NCBI GenBank assembly: GCA_937927725.1
Contig: CALBSE010000056.1
Location: forward strand, 1-56,158
Length of the DNA: 56,158 bases
From: an uncultured Actinomycetes bacterium
GTDB taxonomy: Bacteria > Actinomycetota > Acidimicrobiia > Acidimicrobiales > Acidimicrobilacustridaceae
Direction: 5' to 3'
Shown here: positions 51,686 to 56,158 of the stretch, in pieces
How the letters are laid out: every line of letters begins with the position of its first letter
Position numbering within the stretch: the first letter of the stretch is position 1
Made by a program: the position numbers and the translations under genes
Notes under the pieces: model-generated
What the model was told of the DNA's origin: nothing
Databases searched by the model: none
Seen by the model: only the letters and a program-made list of their open reading frames with translations

Positions 51686-52783
51686 TCAGAGATTGAGGCG
51701 GCCGTAGCCCGAAGGGGTCATCCACCAGCCGTCGAGTTCCGTGATAGCCACCGATGACCCGAACGCGTGAAGCAGTTGGTTGCTGCCGATGTAGATGGCC
51801 ACATGCGCTGATCCGCCGCCACCCCAGAACACGAGGTCGCCGGGAGCGAGCTGCGATGCAGCAATACGGGTGGACATCGCGTACTGCGCACCGCTGTAAT
51901 GCGGGAGGCTGATTCCGGCTTGGCCATAGGCCCACGCCACGAATCCGGAGCAGTCGAAGGCATTGGGGCCCGAGGCGGCCCAGACATACGGACTACCAAT
52001 CTTGGTCATGCCCGCACGAATTGCCGTGTTGGCAACCGAGCCGTTCGCGGGAGGAACGTTGACGGGGACCTGGCTCGAACCACGTGAGCTCGTGCCCACA
52101 TTCGAATTACGTCGTGCCGCAGCGGCAGCTGCCGCAGCAATCGCCTGCTGTTCTTTACGAACCAGATCGGCAACTTCGCCCTGTGCTTTGGAGTTCAGCG
52201 CGGCCTGTTCGTCGCGCTGGGCCTGGGCCTGGTTGCGGGCCGCTTCGATCTCGTCGGAACTGGCCTTGGCTTCGGCCTCAGCCTGCGAAAGACGAGTTGC
52301 GTCCTCTTCCGCTTGCGTGCGGGCGGCGTTCAACGCGTCGACATAGTCCTGACGATTGCCAGACAACGACGCCATGTAGGTCGTTGAAATAACGCCGCTT
52401 GATGCATCGGCGGTGAGAAGAGTGTCGGCAGCCGGACCTTCGGCGCCACCCTTGTAGGCCTTGACGGCATAACCGCGAAGCTCACCGGCACGCTTGTCCA
52501 TCTCGGCTTTGGTGATGGTGGCCATGCGGCGGGCTTCGGCAACGGCGGCCTCGGCCTGGTGAAGTTTGAAGTTGGCGGCCTCGAAACGGGCGTTGACTTC
52601 CATCATGGAAGCGTCGAGTTCGCTCAGACGAGCAGCGATCTTGGCGGCCTCGGCTCGTTTGTCGGAAAGCTGATCGGCGCCCACGGGCTGCACGACAAGG
52701 CCGGCAACAACGGCAAGCCCAAGCATCACGGCCAGCGTGCGCAATCGGACTACGGAACGAAACGTTCGGCGGGGGGTCGTCAT
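51686..52783 (-). CDS. NlpC/P60 peptidoglycan hydrolase with coiled-coil N-terminus (RipA-like)
   Basis: 365 residues. The signal peptide (LRTLAVMLGLAVVAGLVVQPVGA) is followed by a long coiled coil at about 40-230 (LSDKRAEAAKIAARLSELDASMMEV and later Ala/Glu/Gln-rich heptads). An Ala-rich linker and a C-terminal NlpC/P60 domain end the protein. The catalytic Cys is in NAFDCSGFVAWAYG and the His in GSAHVAIYIG. It should cut D-Glu-mDAP-type bonds in peptidoglycan during cell separation. The coiled coil is the usual FtsEX- or scaffold-binding, self-inhibiting part. Start 52783 exposes the signal peptide but lacks a Shine-Dalgarno; the frame is open upstream. Confidence 0.9.
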   Translation of the reverse strand: MTTPRRTFRSVVRLRTLAVMLGLAVVAGLVVQPVGADQLSDKRAEAAKIAARLSELDASMMEVNARFEAANFKLHQAEAAVAEARRMATITKAEMDKRAGELRGYAVKAYKGGAEGPAADTLLTADASSGVISTTYMASLSGNRQDYVDALNAARTQAEEDATRLSQAEAEAKASSDEIEAARNQAQAQRDEQAALNSKAQGEVADLVRKEQQAIAAAAAAAARRNSNVGTSSRGSSQVPVNVPPANGSVANTAIRAGMTKIGSPYVWAASGPNAFDCSGFVAWAYGQAGISLPHYSGAQYAMSTRIAASQLAPGDLVFWGGGGSAHVAIYIGSNQLLHAFGSSVAITELDGWWMTPSGYGRLNL

Positions 52784-52971
52784 GAGATGACAAGTCAAAC
52801 ACGGTCCCGTTGCGAACCGCAACCTGTTCGTCATGAAACTGTCACATTTGAACGAAAGATCCCAAGCGCCCCTTGCGGTCGCCCCGATACGGCCATATGT
52901 CACGGACCGTCATCTGGCGGTGATTGAACCGCCGAAGCGAACCACCGAGATTGGGGCGAGATCGCCAGAAC
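52784..52971 (-). other. Upstream region of the NlpC/P60 gene
   Basis: 188 bp without a gene. It has two short perfect hairpins: GTTGCG-AAC-CGCAAC at 52809-52823 and GGCGGT-6-ACCGCC at 52916-52933. The second lies 38 bp past the stop of the beta-helix gene and may be its terminator. No recognised riboswitch consensus was seen. Confidence 0.4.
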
Positions 52972-54714
52972 TCAGCCCGTGAACTCAGGAACCATGGGAT
53001 CAGTAGCAACTGCGGTGGTCGGATCAGAAACAACTGTTGTGGTGCTGTTCGGCGGAGCCGTGGTGCTGGTCGTGCTTGACGACGTCGGCGGCGGATCCGC
53101 CTGCACCTCGAAGGCGCCGATATCAACCGTGCCATTCGAGACGCGATCGAATCCCGTGCCGCGCTGATCGAAACCATTCCCCGTGAACGACGCCACCGGA
53201 TCCGGACCCGCATCAATCGCCACTGATGTCGGATCAAGCGCCATCGTCTTGGTGAGACCACCGTTGTCGGCTAACGCCAACAGACCAGGTGATGTCGAGT
53301 AGATGGTGCCGCCGTCGTCGGTGACGGTCGTCCCGTACACCGTTCCCAAGAGCGAATGATCGGAAGAGATGGAAGCGTTATAGAGGGATTTGACGTCCTC
53401 GATGCCCGCCGTTGCTGACGAATTTCCCGAGATGATCGTTCCGGACACCTGCAAAGAACCCCCATAGAGAAGCACACCGCCGGAGTTTTGCGTACCGACA
53501 TTGCTGGAAATGGTGCTCTGATTGATCACCACATCAGGTCCGCTCGCGTAGATACCCCCGACCACCCCTTGGTTGCCCGCAATGGTCGAGTTATTAATGA
53601 TTACGACCCTTTCACTCCCAAAAACCGCGATCCCTCCGCCATAGGCACCCGAAGCGTTGTTCGAGATGGTTGAGTCGTTCACAACGAGCGAACGGTTTTG
53701 TACCACGAGACCTCCACCTGCGCGGCGGCTTGCGCTGTTTCCATCGAAGGTCGATCCTGAGATGAGCACATCGGCCGCCAGACTCCCGCCATTAAAATAT
53801 GCGCCTCCCGAACCCTCGCTAGTGGCGGTGTTCGATGAGATGTCTGAATCAGCGATCGTGACCGTTCCGTAGGTGCGGACCTCGAGACCCCCGCCACGGC
53901 TAGCAGAATTTCCTGTGACCACTGAATTCGTGAGGGAAAAACTCGCGGCATTCCTAGAGACAAAGATGCCACCGCCGTACCCGAGTACTGCGTTGTTGAT
54001 GAACTCACTGTCGTTGATGGCAACCAAACCCGGGTTGTTTGAGAAGACCGCTCCACCAAGGCGTTGAAAACCAGCGTAATTTTCCTCGAAATGAGAACCG
54101 GAGATCACGAGGTTGCCGCTATTCGCGGCATACAACGCGCCTCCATAAGCGGAATCCGACGTGCCTCCCAGGGCACCTTCTGAGCCGGAAACGGTGACGC
54201 CATCGATCGTGAAGTTGCCGTCGTTCCGAGCTTCGATTCGGTTCTTCGTGAGCGTGAGCCCACTTATCGTCGCGTCACCTGTGCCAGTGAAAGTAAAGAT
54301 GTTGTAGCTACCAGCGTCGGCTGTCGTCGTGATGGCGAGCGAGGCCGAACCAGGGCCAGCGACATTCACTGCTCGAAGACCGACGAAGCCGTTCGTGAGT
54401 GTGATGTTGGTGACCGATGGGAAGAAGGTGATGGTGTCGCCATCAACCGCAAGAGCTGCCGCATCACGAAGCGTGCAGTTATTGAAAACACCATCAGTGC
54501 AATGCGTCGCATCCGCAGCACCATCAGCACTGGAGTCAACGATGATCGACGCCGCCGCACCGGCAGACCCAGCCAGCGCGGTCAGCAGCGCCGCCGCGCT
54601 ACCGGCGACCAACACGCCACCAGCACCCAGCGCGCCACCCCGACGGGCGAGCGAACGGCGAGCAGCGCGATTCGGAGAACCTTCGGTCATCGGGGAATCG
54701 GTCATAGATGCCAT
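52972..54714 (-). CDS. Secreted parallel beta-helix protein C with C-terminal PEFTG motif
   Basis: 580 residues, paralogous to proteins A and B but more distant. The Arg-rich signal ends in a hydrophobic run (VLVAGSAAALLTALAGSAGA). The cap keeps two Cys (THCTDGVFNNCTLRDAAALAVDGDTITF). The helix repeats are Asn/Gly/Ser-rich (NNASGAYGGGIAVFG, GNSASRRAGGGLVV), and the end module reads LADNGGLTKTM...FDQRGTGFDRVSNGTVDIGAFE. A long Ser/Thr/Pro linker with repeated TTS and TTV units ends in MVPEFTG at the very C-terminus. The ATG at 54714 follows AAAGG at a rather long 11 nt; 54705 is an alternative. It lies 19 bp after gene D and probably shares its mRNA. Confidence 0.83.
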   Translation of the reverse strand: MASMTDSPMTEGSPNRAARRSLARRGGALGAGGVLVAGSAAALLTALAGSAGAAASIIVDSSADGAADATHCTDGVFNNCTLRDAAALAVDGDTITFFPSVTNITLTNGFVGLRAVNVAGPGSASLAITTTADAGSYNIFTFTGTGDATISGLTLTKNRIEARNDGNFTIDGVTVSGSEGALGGTSDSAYGGALYAANSGNLVISGSHFEENYAGFQRLGGAVFSNNPGLVAINDSEFINNAVLGYGGGIFVSRNAASFSLTNSVVTGNSASRGGGLEVRTYGTVTIADSDISSNTATSEGSGGAYFNGGSLAADVLISGSTFDGNSASRRAGGGLVVQNRSLVVNDSTISNNASGAYGGGIAVFGSERVVIINNSTIAGNQGVVGGIYASGPDVVINQSTISSNVGTQNSGGVLLYGGSLQVSGTIISGNSSATAGIEDVKSLYNASISSDHSLLGTVYGTTVTDDGGTIYSTSPGLLALADNGGLTKTMALDPTSVAIDAGPDPVASFTGNGFDQRGTGFDRVSNGTVDIGAFEVQADPPPTSSSTTSTTAPPNSTTTVVSDPTTAVATDPMVPEFTG

Positions 54715-54733
54715 TGGGAGAATTACCTTTCGA

Positions 54734-56158
54734 TTAACCGGTGAATTCAGGAACCATTGGATCGGTAGCAACCGTGGTGGTTGGGTCGGAAACAACTGTT
54801 GTGGTGCTGTTCGGCGGAGCTGTGGTGCTGGTCGTGCTTGACGACGTCGGCGGCGGGTCTGCCTGCAACTCGAACGCACCGATATCAACGGCGCTGCCCG
54901 AAACGCGCACGTACGGCGTGCCTCGCTGATCAAAACCATTCCCCGTGAACGACGCCACCGGATCCGGCCCCGCATCGATCGCAATGGATGTGGGATCGAG
55001 CGCCATCGTCTTGGTGGGACCACCGTTGTCAGCCAACGCCAACAGACCAGGCGTCGACGAACGAATCGTGCCACCGAGATCGGTCACCGAGATCGTTCCG
55101 ATCAAGCCGATCTCAGCGACGGTGCCCACGATCGAATGATCCGAGTTGATGGCGGTCACATAGAGGGTCGCGACGTCCTCAAGTCCCGTGTTGCCAGAGG
55201 TGTTGCCCGAGATGATCGTTCCAGAGACATCCATTGAGTAGACATACAGCCACACACCGCCGCCCTTGTCGGTTGCGTCATTGTTTGTGATGGTGCTCTG
55301 GTTGATCTCGACTGGCATGTGCGAGACGTAGAGGCCGCCCCCGGTGACGCCTTGATTGCCTGCGATCGTCGAATTGTTGATCGTGACGTACTGGCCTCGA
55401 TCGATGGCGATCCCGCCACCAGTGTTTCCTGCAACATTGTTCGAAATAGTCGAGTTGCTCACGACGAGCGAACGATCAGCAACTTTCAGACCTCCACCAT
55501 CGCCGTTGCCTGCGGTGGTCCCGACGTTTCCATCGATCGTCGATCGATCGATGGAAACGACGGCACCTGCATAGCTAAATTGCGCTCCGGTGCCGCCAAA
55601 CACCGTCGTGTTCGACGAGATATCGGAATCGGCGATCGTGATGGCTCCGTAGGTACGAATGTCCATACCGCCACCGACCTGCGCAGAGTTTCCGGTGACG
55701 ACCGAATTCGTCAACGAGAAACTCGTGGCGTTCGTACTCACGAAGATTCCGCCACCCGTGCCGTTGGACTGTGCATCGTTGTCGACGATTTCACTGTCAC
55801 TAATGTTCACCGCACCCCCATTGAGCGAGTAAACAGCTCCACCACGACCACCATTACCGCTCTGATTGTTCTCAAAATGCGAACCGGAGATCACGAGGTT
55901 TCCGCCGTTGCCCGCATACAGCGCACCTCCGAAGCCACCTCCCGAACCGGAAACAGTGACATCGTCGACAGTGAAATTGCCGTAGTTCACCGCCTGGATT
56001 CGGTTCTTGGTGAGCGTGAGTCCACTGATCGTCACGTCACCCGTACCGGAGAACCTGAAAATGTTGTACGAATACGCAGCAGCAGTCGTCGTGACCGTCA
56101 GCAACGAAGCGCCAGGGCCGACGACGTTCGCCGTTCCCATTTCGATCTGACCATTCGT
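54734..56158 (-). CDS. Secreted parallel beta-helix protein D, N-terminus beyond the window
   Basis: About 475 residues are visible; the frame continues through the right edge, and the sequence before the first Met matches the cap region of protein C (LTNGx...VNVxGPG). The helix repeats and the end module (FDQRGTPYVRVSGSAVDIGAFELQ) match the family. The final linker and MVPEFTG are almost identical to those of protein C, with few differences at 54741-54900 versus 52979-53140. The signal peptide is not visible. This is the upstream gene of the C/D pair. Confidence 0.85.
   Translation of the reverse strand, partial: TNGQIEMGTANVVGPGASLLTVTTTAAAYSYNIFRFSGTGDVTISGLTLTKNRIQAVNYGNFTVDDVTVSGSGGGFGGALYAGNGGNLVISGSHFENNQSGNGGRGGAVYSLNGGAVNISDSEIVDNDAQSNGTGGGIFVSTNATSFSLTNSVVTGNSAQVGGGMDIRTYGAITIADSDISSNTTVFGGTGAQFSYAGAVVSIDRSTIDGNVGTTAGNGDGGGLKVADRSLVVSNSTISNNVAGNTGGGIAIDRGQYVTINNSTIAGNQGVTGGGLYVSHMPVEINQSTITNNDATDKGGGVWLYVYSMDVSGTIISGNTSGNTGLEDVATLYVTAINSDHSIVGTVAEIGLIGTISVTDLGGTIRSSTPGLLALADNGGPTKTMALDPTSIAIDAGPDPVASFTGNGFDQRGTPYVRVSGSAVDIGAFELQADPPPTSSSTTSTTAPPNSTTTVVSDPTTTVATDPMVPEFTG

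Noticed and set aside
52784..52971. Possible c-di-AMP (ydaO-type) riboswitch before the NlpC/P60 gene
   Set aside because: Such genes often have one in actinobacteria, but I could not find the conserved blocks; only two short hairpins are present.
53000..56100. CRISPR-like or DNA tandem repeats
   Set aside because: The repetitiveness comes from degenerate protein repeats of the beta-helix, with no fixed repeat/spacer length.

Overview
The window is chromosomal DNA from a high-GC Gram-positive bacterium. Several things point to the Actinomycetota, most likely an Acidimicrobiia/Ilumatobacter-like lineage (an inference from gene style, not a database match): a mycobacterial-type PhoH protein, an actinobacterial class III cyclase domain, a RipA-like NlpC/P60 protein, a mitochondrial-type aconitase, secreted proteins with PxRxxD(T/S)R repeats, and many genes that appear to be transcribed leaderless from a TANNNT box 6-8 nt before the start codon. 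There is no rRNA, CRISPR array, integrase or transposase. Three tRNA genes (Glu, Val, Cys) are present.

Layout. 1-3.3 kb: end of a PhoH-like ATPase, a DnaQ-like exonuclease, an unknown protein and the N-terminal half only of an FGGY sugar kinase. 3.3-9.1 kb: a Tat-exported amidohydrolase that lacks the usual HxH metal motif, then an amidase flanked by two paralogous regulators, each with two TetR DNA-binding domains in one chain. 9.1-14.1 kb: aquaporin, TesB thioesterase, cyclase, tRNA-Glu and a secreted GH43-like glycosidase. 14.2-18 kb: an MFS exporter and the divergent cell-wall pair murF/ddl. 18-24.8 kb: a TetR repressor with a clear palindromic operator, divergent from a tightly packed operon: fatty acyl-CoA reductase fused to a HAD-IB phosphatase, zinc alcohol dehydrogenase, LarA-like protein and PlsC acyltransferase. 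This looks like an uncharacterised lipid-modification pathway and is the most interesting metabolic unit here.

24.9-40.2 kb is mainly central metabolism: small membrane proteins, aconitase, a His-rich membrane protein of unknown function, a BKACE-type enzyme divergent from a LysR-carboxyltransferase pair, citrate synthase, a quinone oxidoreductase divergent from a molybdopterin oxidoreductase with overlapping -10 boxes, and an MFS/unknown-protein pair. 40.2-40.5 kb holds tRNA-Val (with an unusual C33) and tRNA-Cys.

40.5-56.2 kb is a cell-surface region. It has four paralogous secreted parallel beta-helix proteins in two tandem pairs of opposite orientation, all ending in the same extreme C-terminal PxFTG motif after a Thr-rich linker. 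Between them lie a DUF11-repeat membrane-anchored protein, a small secreted protein, an enoyl-CoA hydratase, an acyl-CoA synthetase, a polytopic glycosyltransferase-like protein and an NlpC/P60 hydrolase. The last beta-helix gene runs off the right edge.
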